In this document: one piece after another, positions 1 through 12,480 of the stretch
Position numbering within the stretch: the stretch's first letter is position 1
Layout: each line of letters opens with the position of its first letter
Assembly (NCBI RefSeq): GCF_027744825.2
Contig: NC_071342.1
Span: forward strand, 19,688,001-19,752,000
DNA length: 64,000 nt
Reading direction: 5' to 3'
DNA from: Synchiropus splendidus
Taxonomy: Eukaryota; Chordata; Actinopteri; Syngnathiformes; Callionymidae
Made by a program: the position numbers and the translations under genes
The notes under the pieces: generated by a model
Databases searched by the model: none
The model's input: the letters and a program-made list of their open reading frames with translations, nothing else
What the model was told of the DNA's origin: nothing

Positions 1-478
1 CAAGAGCATGCAGGCGGGGAGAAGCCGGACTGTCAGCGCGGGATGAATTGGGAGGAACCAGAATAATGCTAGTCCGCTGAAAGTGTTCTACGAGGATCAA
101 CATTTGTCAAAAATGCATTAGAAGTTTTAGTAGTTCTAGGGCTCTGGCGGGTCTGATATTGGGTATCTGATTTTTAATACAGCTGTGTGAGCACAAGGGT
201 TCGATGGAGAATGATGAGCGATGGTGGAGGAAGAAACTGGACCAGCAAATTCTGCTGCAAGTGAGTGTCACAACGGGTAGCTACTTGAAAACATAATATT
301 TAGACTAGACACATGCTTTCAGTATTGGGACAAAGTAGTGGGGTCGTGGAGGTGTGGCAAGTCTCTTAGAAGGTGGGACTAAAAATACAAGGGTGAAGCT
401 TAAAATTTACAGTTCCAAACACTAGACAAGAGTTGTAGTTCAGTTTCAGTGACCCCCAAAAGATGTGTTTGGTTAGAG
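1..478. other. intergenic DNA, nothing recognised
   Basis: No open frame with recognisable protein similarity, RNA gene or repeat is seen in this stretch. It ends where an hAT-like element begins. Confidence 0.5.
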
Positions 479-801
479 CAGAGGTGGGCAATTAATTTCC
501 CTAAAGTGCCACATTAGAAACTGTATATGTTGTTAAGGGCCATCATCAAAAAAAAGATTGATGACCACAAAACATGACGGCAAAAAATCCCAAATCAAAA
601 AAGTTAACAAGGACAAAATGAACCTTAAAAGATTACATGTAAATAAGGATATTAAGGAGAGTAAATATGCCATGAAACATCATGAAATATTTCATTTTAT
701 AGGCAACATATCAATTACAGTTTTAGCCTGACGTCAAAAGGGCCACGAAAATACAGGCATCGGGCCACATATGGCCCCCGACTCGCATTTGCCCAGGTCT
801 G
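479..801. mobile_element. non-autonomous hAT-like element (copy A)
   Basis: The left end reads CAGAGGTGGGCAA and the right end reads TTGCCCAGGTCTG, which are imperfect inverted termini of the hAT type. The 8 bases before it (GGTTAGAG) and after it (GGTTGGTG) match at 6 of 8 positions, fitting a decayed 8-bp target-site duplication. The inside has no coding capacity and carries GGGCCACATATGGCCC near the right end. A longer, inverted copy of the same family lies at 34475-34943. Assignment to hAT rests on the termini and the duplication length; the exact family is not known. Confidence 0.6.
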
Positions 802-3510
802 GGTTGGTGTGACAGGACACTTTTTCCTCAATCTGAATGAGTGCATTCTAATCTGAGGTTAGATCTTCCCAGTTTATATGATACGAAACAAGGCTATCGA
901 TTCAGATGTGCATGCTCATGTAGCAAGTTTGAACTGAAGCACCCCAACATACGTACTGCCATAAAAACTACCTTAAATGAAGATAAACCACCATCTATCG
1001 TAACCTAGCAACACGTCCAGACAAATGTAACATTAGGTGCTGAACCAGGTGCTGAGAATGGTTTTGTTTGGGCTGCAGTCACAGTCAAGGCTCTGCACCA
1101 GTAATTGAGATCCAGCTAATGCAAAGACCAAACTAATATTAGGATCTCTAGAAGTAGAAACATCGGGAATTGGAGTCGACGACATCAAAAACATATCATA
1201 ACATACAAAGTTCAAATAAGCTATTTTTAAAGCCAGTCCTGGTACAACAACTGAAAACAACAAGCAATATGTGTGCAGGTGATTTTTAAAATGTATTAAA
1301 TAATGAATTGCACTGGAAATTTGGAGTCCTTTCAGTTACAACCAAGATAAAACCTCTTCAATATGTTTAGAGAAAACAACAAACAACATAGTTGTAAGAT
1401 CCCCCTTGATGTCCAAAAGAACTGTGCAACAAAATAAACCAGTTTCATGCAACACCATGTGATCAATGTAGGGATGGTGTCACTCAACACTTGACGGCAT
1501 GAATGAAGAAAGGTGGTGAAAGAAAGCATTTGAGAGACAGATTTCTTGTTGGCCAAATGATCTTTTGCAGGTTTGTTGTTCCCTGTAAATGATCATAATA
1601 GTGGACTAAATGTATCAGTTTTGTCCCTCTGGAGTTGCCGTTGGTTGGGTTGCAGACTGCTGATCTAGACCAAAAGAACAGAGTGGGGCTTTTCACGGGT
1701 CAAGAAAACAAGAGATTGAGAGACAAAGAAAAACTCTCTGGCTCATTAGACACCTCCACCACACCACTCCTGATCTCCTCCAAGTCTCTCACAAGTCTGA
1801 TTAAAACACGTTTGTCCAAGAACAGTAAAAGGCTCTCTACTTAAAATGCAATCCATTTGAGGAAGAAAAGCAAAATGTAAGCGACTTCAGTCTGTAAACT
1901 CTTCCACTCAGGACCGAGGCCGAGATAATTTATCACCATTTTACAGTCAGATGATTTGGAGTCATTTAAAGTAATGAATGCAAAACATGTTCTAAATGAG
2001 TCTCTACAGATTATGACGGTGGAAGCATCGCCAAAAGGAAACACGGCATTAAAAGACACATGCAAAGAGACATTCATTGTGTGATATATTGCATTTGGAG
2101 AGTTTGCGTGGAAACACAAACCGAGTGGAATTACATTGGCCCCTCGGAGAAACATGAGTGGGAAGACTCACTAGCTTTACCAGTCGTGACGCTGCTAGCA
2201 GAATGGAATCAGCTTATTACCAGTTTCCTGAAGGATCAACGTCCCACACAGCTACTCAGTCGGCATAGTTTTCTAGCTATTTGCTTAGATTAAGTGTTGA
2301 ATTAACATATTTCTTCCTCAGACGAAACACATTTAAGAACAGGTGGAGTCAAAACGCGCCCTGTTGGGGACTTCATTAGCATTCGATGTATAACACAAGT
2401 ATATAAATAAAGAAAGTATGCCGAGCGTGTTGCAAATGCATTTAAATGTTTGCATATGTTAAGAAACGTTATGGTTGCTTAGATGAAATTAGATTTCATA
2501 TTTTAGTCTTTTCCCTGGTACGGCATCGCCTGCTGGTTCGGGTCTCTGAGATTCTGGACTCATCACAGGTGAAGCTGTTCCAAATAATAGATAAAGACGG
2601 GTCAAACAGAGTCAGTGTTGAAATGGACTTACATTAACTGATTGAGTTTATTTCCTCAAAAATACTGGCATAGGACACATTAAATTCTTCAAATGTCGAA
2701 CCTCATTCAAACTGTCTCTGGAAGTACGTCAGTGTTTTGTCTCATTTCACATCATAAACAGTTGACAATGAGCAGGAGTGGATGTTAACTTTGCACTGAA
2801 TTAACCGTCTCTCTTCTCATTGATAACCTTTGTGTTGACTGTCAAAAGGGCACCGCACAGGCCGACCTTCGTCCCGGAACAATGTGTTTCAAACATAAGG
2901 TTGTTATATGGAATCCTGGTCGCCGCCGCATCTCTGCCGCCCTCACTGGGTTCAGGTTTGCTCCAGCAACAACCCCAACTTTCCTTCGCACATGTCAGCG
3001 ACACCTTCTGATCTCCACTCACTACATCTTCATAAGGGGAAATGTGTCCTCCAGATGTTGGGGCTCCAACAACTTCAGCATGACGTCGTCCAGGGTTAAA
3101 GTTTATCTCTGCAGTTAGCGTCGAACACAGGTTTTAAGGTCCTATTAGCCTCCGGTGCTAATTTCCGCTGCGTACTGATAATTGTGGCTTCCACATTGTC
3201 AAAGTGTCAACAAAGGTCAGGGTCGGTGATGGAGAGATGTTGGAGAATCGTGTCGTCTCAACCCTGAAAGGTTACTCTGATGACATTAAGCCGAGCTGAC
3301 GTGGCTGATTGGCAATTTGAGCCTGGCGACCTTTCGGTGCTGCGCACTGCCGCTATAATTCTGTGATGTTATGATATTAAATGACTTCTTTTTGGTCAGC
3401 TCAACTATGAGAGAGACGTTTTAGTGACAGATGCCAGACATACGGCGAGGCTTTACTCAACATGAGTCTTCCCATCAAAAGTGATTCAAATCCACACAGA
3501 GTGAACACAT
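802..3510. other. intergenic DNA, no gene seen
   Basis: Only short, overlapping open frames occur on both strands, none with a recognisable domain. Composition is mixed and AT-leaning. No RNA gene or clear transposon was recognised. Confidence 0.45.
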
Positions 3511-3650
3511 GAGAAAGAGGTGAAGGAACACAAAGGGATTGAAGGAGATATAAGAAGAGGTGGTGATGTGGAGGAGAAGAAGAGGTGACGGTAGGGAAGA
3601 AGTGAAGATGAGTTGAGGAACGTGAAGGAGTTGATGAGAAAGGATGAGGG
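3511..3650 (+). repeat. purine-rich low-complexity tract
   Basis: The plus strand is almost entirely G and A with occasional T, built from words such as GAAGGA, GAGGAGAAGAAGAGG and GATGAG. It is not a clean tandem repeat. A second tract of the same character lies at 4509-4620. Confidence 0.55.
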
Positions 3651-3923
3651 TAACACTTCATACACTTCATAGAACACATTCCGAATGTTCATAAAAATGC
3701 ATGGTAATGTGTGACAGAGTTTATAAAGAATAATAAGAAGTGGAACTATAATAATTGTATTAATAGTAATTAGTATTGTAAGGGTTAGAGGTGAAGTGAT
3801 GAACCCTTAACCCCTACAATACTAAACAAACATGGCTTTAGGTTGTCATACGTGATTTTAAACATTCATAACATCTTCTATAAAACCTTATTAATGGCTT
3901 TTTTAATGTCACTTACCCTTACC
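3649..3923. mobile_element. possible decayed TIR element
   Basis: The left end GGGTAACACTTCATA and the right end TCACTTACCCTTA are roughly inverted to each other. The word ATGCATGGTAATGT near the left is similar, in the opposite orientation, to ACATTACCATGAACAT in the TIR element at 38113-38456. The two may be relatives. Divergence is high and no target-site duplication is clear. Confidence 0.3.
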
Positions 3924-4789
3924 TTAGTCGACAGGTGACTTTCCTTCTGCTAGAATTTAACTTTATGTTTGCATTTTTTGTTTGTTTTGTTTGTTCTCTT
4001 TTGTTGCTACATTGGTTATACTTGCTTACTCCTTTTGTTTATGTAGTGACATGTTTGCTCATTTGCTTTTTCTACTCTCTCTCAACTCATCATTAGGGTT
4101 TTGTACATTTTTTCATAGTTGGATTTTGTTTTCATATTATATTGAGTTCCAATTTGTTTTTCTACAGTTGTCGGTGTGGATTGATACTGACCCGGTTGTG
4201 CACTGTACATATGCCTTTGTGTTGTTTGAGCATATGTTTGACAAAGGTTCCCTCCAGAATGGCGGTTGTTGACGCATTGGGTTTTCCAAGGTACACGTTC
4301 CACCTCCTGTGGCATATACCGCTGCCATGTTGGGTAAAGGAATGGGCTGGCACACCTATAGCACTGTATGATGATAGCATCACTTGGTATATCTAACCCC
4401 TTGAGTTGCGGGGCAAGATTCATGTGGTGAAGCCACTCTCTTCTTCTGCATCTATAATACTAGTTACACCTGTGTTACACCTCCACTTCTCACTCACTTC
4501 CCCAGTTTAAGGAGGAGATGAAGACTGGGATATATGCAAGGAGTGGATAAAGAAAGGAAAGAACTTAAGTGTAGAGGTTGAGAGGAAGGACACGTGAAGG
4601 AGAGGGTAAGGAGGAGAAGGTTGTGGTTTCATCTGGAATAATGGACTTTAGTAGAACCTGTTTTCGCATACAAATCCCACACAGAAAGGATCCAGGTTCA
4701 CTCTAACGTCCTGCAACCATCTTGCTGTGAGGCAGCAGCATTTACATTTCTTTGTTGACCCTAAATGACAGCGTATTTCAGCGAAATAA
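3924..4789. other. intergenic DNA with second purine-rich tract
   Basis: No gene is recognised. Bases 4509-4620 form a purine-rich tract (GGAGGAGATGAAGA, GAGAGGAAGGA, GAGGAGAAGG) like the one at 3511-3650. The first part is T-rich on the plus strand. Confidence 0.45.
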
Positions 4790-5350
4790 ACGCGAGGCGC
4801 GTGACAGACTCCGTCTTCCTTCTTAGCTTTCGCAGACAGCGCCGCTCACCTGACGTGTAATCTCTCTAATTTTGAACTGTGGCAGCATTGTACGCTTTGT
4901 GTTCCTTCCGCCCGCTCTCAAATAGGTGTCTATTTTCAATTACGGAGCATTAAAAAGGTCACATTCAAGCCCCACAAATGTGCTCTTTTTCCAGCAGAAA
5001 AGGCCAATTTGATGCTCGCGGTGCGCCCTGCTGCACCACAACATCTGTGCAAAGAGGGATTAAATATTCCTGTATTTTGCTAATCATTTAAGAGAGGCAT
5101 AATGATCTCAGCTGCTTGTTGATTGGATTAGGGATCATTGATTCCCTCTCAGGGTAAATATATCTAACCTCTAAACGAGGGAAATGGTGAATGGCTGGCA
5201 GAGCTGCTCTCCGGTTCAGACTTCCATGTGAACCTCTAATCCAGAGAGCGTGTGGGCGGGATGATTAACACACGGCAGCTCTGAAATATGTTTGCTTTGA
5301 AACCCAATATGAAAGTATGAATAATCGCCGCCGAATAAGCTGCTGCCGAT
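4790..5350. promoter_or_regulatory. candidate conserved non-coding block
   Basis: Composition is balanced with few simple repeats, and it contains ATTAAATATTCC, TTGATTGGATTAGGGATCATTGATT and TGAATAATCGCC-type homeodomain and Sox-like words. It has no coding frame of note. This texture is typical of vertebrate enhancer-like conserved elements in gene deserts. No alignment was done, so the call is an inference from sequence texture. Confidence 0.25.
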
Positions 5351-5554
5351 GCAGAAGTCACTTTATGACTAATTGTGTTAAGTGAAAATAAAGTGCACTT
5401 TTGTTTGGGGGATAATTAGCTGCTTGAATGTGACGAGAGTGAATGTGGCGCCTCCAAGGAGCTCGCTGTGTTTGGACCGAGCCCCGCAGTGCTGCCACGA
5501 GGGAGTCACGGCAGCCAGAGGCCGCCACGACCGGGAGGGGAGAGCAGCAGCACT

Positions 5555-5648
5555 GAGCAACATTCAACCGTCCTGATATACAGTATATATTTATATATAT
5601 ATATATATATATATACATACTGTATATCAGGACAGTTGAATGTTGCTC
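5555..5648. repeat. 94-bp near-perfect palindrome with (TA)n centre
   Basis: The left arm starts GAGCAACATTCAACCGTCCT and the right arm ends AGGACAGTTGAATGTTGCTC. The arms are about 36 bp, with one mismatch seen in the outer 30 bp. The centre is an AT dinucleotide run (about 5585-5615). It could fold into a cruciform or be the remnant of two inverted termini. No target-site duplication is evident. Confidence 0.8.
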
Positions 5649-5680
5649 ATATATATACTTTTTGAAGAGTGTGTGGGCGT

Positions 5681-6230
5681 GTGTGTACTTGCATAGCTAT
5701 CCTTGTGGGGACCAATCACACCTACTTACGAGGACATTTTGTGTTGTGGTGCCGGTTCCCACAAGTCCAAGCATCAATTTCAGGATGAAAACATCAAAAT
5801 AACTGGGACAATATAATTGGGTTTACATTTGGTTCAGAGTCCTGGTTTAGGTTAGCCATGTGTTTTGAATGGTTAGGTATAGGGTGAGAGGCTGGGGAAA
5901 GGGTTATGGCATTGAGAGGTCCCCACAAGGATCGACATACAAACATGTGCATGTGAGAGTGTGTGAGAAAGCTTGTATAGCTGTACCTGTGGTGTCCAAT
6001 TCTTGGAAACACGCTTCCTTGTGTGGACCTTTTCCTGGTCCCCATGAGGTTAAGCCTCAATTTGAGCATTGAAACGTTAAAATAACTGGAACAATATAAT
6101 TGAATTTATTCTTGATTTAGGTCATGGTTAAGGTTAGCCATTTGTTTTTGGATGGTTAGGTTTAGGGTGAGAGGCTGGGGAAAGCCTGAAAGTCAATGAA
6201 ATGTCCCAGCATGGAAACATGACATGTGTG
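5681..6230 (+). repeat. two diverged tandem copies of a ~270-bp fish repeat
   Basis: Copy 1 (about 5681-5940) and copy 2 (about 5961-6230) share an ordered series of words: CTTGTGGGGACC versus CCTGTGGTGTCC, AAAATAACTGGGACAATATAATTG versus the same with one change, GGTTAGCCATGTG versus GGTTAGCCATTTG, and GGGTGAGAGGCTGGGGAAAG in both. Copy 1 closes with GGTCCCCACAAGG, an inverted form of its opening. The CCCCACAAG words suggest a dispersed teleost repeat, but its class is not known to me. Confidence 0.7.
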
Positions 6231-6660
6231 TGTCTGTGTAACTTGATATGGCTGTGTGTTTGTGTTTATATTTTGTGTTAAGCTAACTTTGCAGAAAAAA
6301 AACTTTTTTCTGCCAAGCAACAAGTAACAGCTCTGAATATTTCATATAAATCAAATATATAAAAATAAAAATTCAATGACTAAAACAATTCAATCTTCCT
6401 CTTTTATTGCTTAATAAATAAATAAATATTGTGGGTTGTGAGATATATATATATATATATAGTAAACTTCTTTCTTGCTTATATTCTTAATATTTTGCCA
6501 TATATATAAATTTTTTTTTTTTTAATTATTTTTCCTGAGTAACTGGTATTATCGCCCACAGGGACTGTGGCATGATACATTTTCACGTTCTAAATCATGG
6601 ATCTGCACATGAACAAATATTTGCTTTATTAAAATTGAAAAAAAAACATTGACACTAAGA
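6231..6660. other. AT-rich low-complexity DNA
   Basis: This stretch holds a (TA)n microsatellite at 6443-6461, poly-T near 6512 and AAATAAATA words. No gene is seen. Confidence 0.6.
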
Positions 6661-6679
6661 TGAATATCGCTGAGCTCTT

Positions 6680-7420
6680 CAGGTGAGTTAAAGAGTAACA
6701 GCGACATTCCAGATTAAGAGTTTCCCAGCATCCATTAATGAGAGCCTTTTTCATCCTAAATATTACCCCCGAGTCGGCATTTAATCCCACAGCACTTCAA
6801 CAGTCAGACAAAGAGGAGTGTTCAGTGGTTTACTCAGATCTGTTTCTCTCAAAGGTTCATTTCTAACCACTGTATTTGCCCCACACATCTCAAATCCCAC
6901 TCAGCGGCCTTCGCTCCTTCAAGGGGTCTTTGATAGGGACTCCATGTTTGGGAGCAGGCCCCCCGCCCCCCTCTGATAAATAGCTTCAAACGTCCTGATC
7001 TTTGAGCCAGGAAGCATTGCGAGGGCATGAGATCAACCCTGGATTATTCTGCCATTCTCTGGAAAGCTCTCGCTCGGGTATAATACTCTTTGGTCGCCAC
7101 AAGGAACACTATTGGGGTGAAGTGGTGCCCCTTTCACATGTGCAACAAGTGACAAAGGAGAAGCTTGGGCAGCTAACCTGCTGTTTAGATAAATAAAGGT
7201 ACTCTATCAGCTCCAGTCATTGCTGGCCCCTCTCCTCTCCCGCCTTTGTCCACAGACAAGTGCTGCTTGGCCTCCGTCTAATTGCTGACAGATTTGATGT
7301 TTCAGCGACAGCGGCCGCTCTGTTTGTGGCCTTTACATCCGTAATTGCTCTCCCTCGCTCCCTCTGCCACCTTTTCTCTCTGCGAACAAACCCTTCTCCT
7401 GCACAAGCTCCCGCTTCCTC
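6680..7420. promoter_or_regulatory. candidate conserved non-coding block
   Basis: Balanced sequence with CCATTAATGAGAGCC, GGCATTTAATCCC and GATAAATAGC words lies between two AT-rich stretches. The 7002-7196 open frame shows no known domain and is not taken as a gene. The enhancer call is inferred from composition only. Confidence 0.25.
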
Positions 7421-8579
7421 AAACTCTCATTGAACCTGCGTCTTGTCATGTTGTAAAAGTGAATGGAAGCTTTTTTGTGGCCTAAAGGTTGGACACATTT
7501 CATTGTCATTATTGATTATGGATGAGGAAAAAGCATCAGGTTTGACTCAATTGTAGATCACAAAACCAGCTTGAAATAGTTCTTTAAATCTATACAGTAC
7601 GATGACTCAAGTTCTTTTAAATATTACATTTCATTACATTTTTATTTACTCTATATTGAGTCATTTCACCCCACATTTAAAAAAAATTATTAATATTTAT
7701 TATTATTTAGTTGTAGTCTATGATCCAATCTAAAAAATGAAAATACAGAATTTTTTTTTTTTTTTATTTAACATTTTTTGTCACACTTTCTTTAGACATA
7801 TACTTTTTTTCATATCTTAATATGCATTTTATGCATCAATTTAATTAAAATATATTTTGTAATTCTGTCCATTGTGTTTTTAAAGGGTTTTTTTTTGTAT
7901 GCATTGGATTTTAGTTTTACTTGACATATATATTTCTGTCAAATAGTAGGACATAAAAACTGTTGCATCCTGAAGTGATTTATGTTGCGTATACAGTGTG
8001 GTAAAAATATACGTTTGCACAGGAAAAAGTAACTAAAACAAATAAAATAAAAAAGTTGAAATTAATATTTAGATGTAGATAAAATAATTGCCATAAGTGT
8101 ATCCTGCAAGAATAAGTTTTCACAAAATAAATATTTCATAATTATTTTATATTAACATTGTATACAAAATGTAATTTTCAACATATAATTTAATAAAGTG
8201 AAATAACTACAAAACAAGAAGTTGGAGAAACAAAACAATGTGCAAGGTAAGAAATAAATATAACTTGCTCTGAAAGTATGTAAACTTGATGGTAGTGTCA
8301 TAAATGTGTTGACATTTTGTTGTCATTTGATGCATTACAGCAGTTGTGTTGAGTCAAATGTGTTGATCAAAAATATAGATATATGTTTATACCTATATTA
8401 TTTATTTATACCTATACCTACGAAAATTATAAAGTATTGTTAGCTTATGTGTCAAGGTTGCCCCACCTGACCTGCCTCATCTGTCAGTAACAGATAATCT
8501 GCCACTTGAACCAAACATTTAAAAATGACTTTGCAATTTAAAAAATAGAAAATGAATGTTAAAATAGAATGATTTCTCA
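7421..8579. other. AT-rich DNA, no gene
   Basis: Long A and T runs (for example 7750-7765 and 7888-7895), ATTTAT words and no usable open frame. Nothing recognised. Confidence 0.6.
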
Positions 8580-9190
8580 TTACAAACGGAGTCTTGAGGA
8601 TAAAGAGGTATCACTCTGTCTGCAGATTACAAGCTCAATCATGGACTTGAATTTGAATGTTAATTCAGGCTCCGAACGACACCGACTAAATTGAGCTGAA
8701 ACCTCATTAATTTCATCATCCAAGTCCAGAAATTAAAGTCCACTTAACTTTTGTTTGTGACTTCATCGGACTCTTTGTGCTGAAACAGCAAAACTCCCCA
8801 ACATCCACTCTTTAATTAATATTCAAATTTCACAACTTCTCCACTCCAGTTTATTTGAAGTGTTGCGAGATAAAAAGTCCCTGGGCTACTGAGAATAAAT
8901 ATTTTCATTTGAAGGGCCTGAAGAGCTGTCAATCATCAGGAGTTCTGCTAAGTGATTCTATTATGTCGAGCAGAACTGGACTCGCCGTCTCCGCGTGTTG
9001 GAGAAGGATATTTGCGGTGATATAGTCGCATCGTCGACGAAGAATGCAGAGCGGGCTGGAGTGGTGTCTTAAGTATTCCTTTATATATGGACTCCAGATG
9101 TGAGAAATATGAAATCCCATAAATCACTGCAGGCCGATTAGCGCGCTACATTTGTCCGGCGCAGAAACGCAGGAGAAACATCACTCACGG
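8580..9190. promoter_or_regulatory. candidate conserved non-coding block
   Basis: It contains CCTCATTAATTTCATCATCC, TTTAATTAATATTCAAATTTC and CCGATTAGCGCGC, in balanced sequence without simple repeats. Homeodomain-type TAAT cores are dense. Inference from texture; not aligned. Confidence 0.25.
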
Positions 9191-9339
9191 CTCAGAGATG
9201 ATTCTGGAGATTAGAGAGTTGCATATTTTAGTAAACAGCCAGAGGAGGGAATGTGGCCGACACATGTCTCTGACGTTTAATCTGCTGAGGAAAATGTTGA
9301 TCGGAAACTTGAGGAAAATTGGTGTCAGAGCAAACACAC

Positions 9340-9800
9340 ACACACACCTGCTGGAATGCACCTGAGTGGGACGGAGACACAAACTCACAATTCAGAAGTA
9401 CTCAACAACACAGCAACACACTGCAACACAGGTCTTCACGTATAGCGTTATTTGAACACACAAAAATCTAAGCTTGGAATGCATGCTACAATATATACAA
9501 CATAAGCCTACACAAACACATGGCATCAACACACCTGGGTACACACTTGGGAAGTTTACGTACACAACTCTTCATGTGATACTTGTTTTGAATACACACA
9601 CACACACACAATCATACCGTCACACAACACAAAATGATCAAAATAAAATAGAAGAATATTCAACCCAAATTACACATCCACAAACGCCTTCAAGCACACA
9701 CAGTTAACACACAACTACACACACAAAAACTACACAGCTACAAAAAAAGGCTGTACACAATCACCTGCCCGTAACACACAGTTACACGCACAAACTTTAC
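9340..9800 (+). repeat. CA-rich tract with (CA)n microsatellite
   Basis: A pure CA run occupies 9594-9610. The surrounding 450 bp is rich in ACACA words on the plus strand (ACACAACTACACACACAAAAACTACACAG). It is probably a decayed microsatellite. The open frame at 9474-9707 follows this repeat and is not coding. Confidence 0.65.
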
Positions 9801-10073
9801 ACACTGTTATGTATTGCTCGTGTGAAGATCGACTGCCTCATGAAGTATCTCCTCAGCACGTTGAAAAGTCAACCTTGCTGAAGAATCCGTCTGATCGCGA
9901 ACTCTGTCCAGACGATTGTCGGCCACGAGGAACACGTGAAGAACATTGTTCCTCTTCTGCAAACTGCTTTCACAGCTTAAACAAATTTAATAAGACTTCT
10001 TTTGACTGACAGCACTGCGCTCTCCCACAATGTCTTCTTTTTGCTCTCACATTCCTCCTCAGCAGCTGTGCAG

Positions 10074-10098
10074 CACACACACACACACACACACACAC
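10074..10098 (+). repeat. (CA)12 microsatellite
   Basis: An uninterrupted CA dinucleotide run of about 25 bp. Confidence 0.95.
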
Positions 10099-11014
10099 TG
10101 GAGTTTACACAAGCCTGAATGCTCCACTCATGTCACTTTTCCACGTGTTAGTTTGTGTCATTGAGAGTTTTGTTGTACGGTTGCAGCAAGGGAAACATTT
10201 GTGTTAACGTTAGTGAGAACGTTACACATTAATGCCGTTTAGGAAACTCATGAAGTAAATAGTGAACATGTGTATTTTAATTAAGGAATGTTTGTTGCAC
10301 ATTATTATGGTATTATTTCAAAAATAAGTGACCTGACCCCGGACAAGTGCGGCTCAAGGCCAACGTGAGGGCAACTGCTCCAATTTATCTTCAGCATTGA
10401 GGCTGGTATGTAATACTTTTACAGCCACTTTCAAGTAGAATACTTTTCTAATTCCATATATTTTTAGTGTACATTTCTGTGATTATTCAATATCAAACCT
10501 GTTGAACTTTTTGTATCTGGTAGTAGCTTATTTTATTTTTCAATCTGTGCCGCCACATTCACAGCTACATTAAAATTTTAAGTTAAAAGTATCATTAAAG
10601 TATCATATAAGTTTGCAGTTGTAACAAGCATCAACCCTCTTGTGTGAGTTTCTTGTCAGATTTTTTTTTAAATAACATATTACCAAAGTGACTTCAAGTC
10701 TTTTTTCGTCATTTGATTAGAATCTGAATTAATTCTTTATTTGTAATCTTTTCAATGAATGAACGAATCTCCGCTAAAATTACATTGAAATGTGAAGATT
10801 TGCTGAAATGCAAAGATTAATTGAAGCATATTTACAAATGTTTATGTTTCGATAATGTATGGGGGTAAAAAAAACGTTTTTTTAAAATCTTACTTTTTTT
10901 TCCTCAGTATTTTGTTTTGATATATATTTATTTTCATGCCTCCTGTTTTTTTTTGGGTTTGACTGATGCTCGCAAAAGTAGTCCCCAGTATGTGACTCAT
11001 TCAATATTTAAAAT

Positions 11015-11016
<2 letters not shown>
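10099..11016. other. AT-rich intergenic DNA, no gene
   Basis: No coding frame, RNA gene or transposon recognised. Short T and A homopolymers are frequent. Confidence 0.5.
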
Positions 11017-11064
<48 letters not shown>

Positions 11065-11076
11065 GTTGTTGTTGTT
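11017..11076 (+). repeat. (ATT)n-(GTT)n compound microsatellite
   Basis: About 16 ATT units are followed by about 4 GTT units. Confidence 0.95.
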
Positions 11077-11849
11077 AGAATTTCATGAATTTAAAAGTGA
11101 CTGACAGATTTAACAATAATAAAAAAAACTAAACTATTTTATATGATGATGGTGATGATGAAATAAATTGATAATATTCATGTATTCACTTGACTTTAAT
11201 TTCCTTTGTTATGGAAACATGAAAATAGAGAAATCTTGACAGTAATACAGTATAATTACTATTTATTACAGGAAAACTTGAGTAGCTTCAGATTAGTGTT
11301 TTGGGAGGAGTTTTATATGACAACAAATGTGAACTCTGAAGACTTTTGTATTATAATTTAAAGTTGTCTGGGGACGAGAAAACACAACTTAAATATGTGT
11401 TAATGTAGTTTGTGTAATTTTTGGGGAAAAAAAGTGACATAATATTAATGTGTGACCACGATAGTGACATGATTTTGTTATTCGTGTGAATGTCGGTGAA
11501 TGCATTAAATGAAGATGAGACAGTTGGGTTTTAAAAGACACATTCAGCTTCGGTTAGCTATAGAGATGTTATTGTTTATTAAGCAGGTGAGTGTATATTA
11601 CAGTCCAACGTTACCGTGTTTACCAGCCCTTCAAACAGAACAACTAGAGCTTCCAAGTAGGAAGGTTTTGCAGCCGCACCATGTGGCTCTTCAGCACTGG
11701 CAGAACTAGCAGGGTTGAAAAAGTGGGGTGCAAATAAAAATCCCAGCTCGATAGAGATGATTGGATTCCTGAGCTCCGGCGCTGCTCCAGGTTCCCAGCT
11801 CTGGTGAGTCAGAGGCACAGTGGAGGTCTGTGCAGGTGGCACGGCTGCC
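11077..11849. other. intergenic DNA, no gene
   Basis: AT-rich at first, then more balanced from about 11500. The overlapping open frames on both strands at 11509-12044 have no recognisable domain and look like chance frames in GC-richer DNA. Confidence 0.45.
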
Positions 11850-12480
11850 GAGCCCGCCGGGCCTTTTCTGCCCGCTCTCCCCCCTTTTTCCACAGGTGCT
11901 TATTAGCACATATGAGCTCCCACATGTTCGTGGCCCGGCCACCGCCCGAGGGGGCAAAATCAGTCTTCGCCCGTAATCTTCACTGCCTGACCGGGCCCTC
12001 GCTCCCACTAACAGGGGGCACATGGCGGAGCGTTTAAGCAGCACAAGTATTAGCCGGCCGCTTTCTTTCTTTTTTTTTTCACAGATCCTCCCTGAACTGC
12101 TGAACCTTTAAAGCATCCTCCCCTTTATTTCCATACTGCCAGTTTAAGGTCACGATGAAAGCGGAGATATATGCAACACACACACACACTGCCGTTGCAA
12201 GTGTTCTGCTAACAGATATCAAACAGCTCGGGAGTTTGCCAGTTTAAATGTGTTGCACCTGGTCGGCTTGACAGAAACCCATTGTCATCTTAGCACCCCC
12301 CCTCAGTGTGAGATACATGTGAATGGCGGGCTGTATGTGAGGAAGGGAAGGGAGGCGTCCATGTTTGAAGTGGGCATATGGCCGCTGCATTTGCATTTAA
12401 TGCCCTTCAGATTACTTGTTTTAACTGGTGCTAAACACCTCACTCTGTTGGGGCTAATTTGATGAGGTCATGCTGTGACC
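11850..12480. promoter_or_regulatory. candidate conserved non-coding block with octamer
   Basis: Balanced sequence with CAGGTGCTTATTAGCACATATG, a POU-type octamer ATTTGCAT at 12389-12396 followed by TAATGCCC, and AGCGTTTAAGC. A short CA run sits at about 12175-12190. Enhancer-like by texture only. Confidence 0.3.

Noticed and set aside
9340..10098. CRISPR-like or satellite array
   Set aside because: Only CA-type microsatellite drift; no repeat-spacer structure.
11509..12044. Overlapping frames up to 112 codons on both strands
   Set aside because: Same reason: mutual shadows in a GC-richer patch, more likely non-coding.
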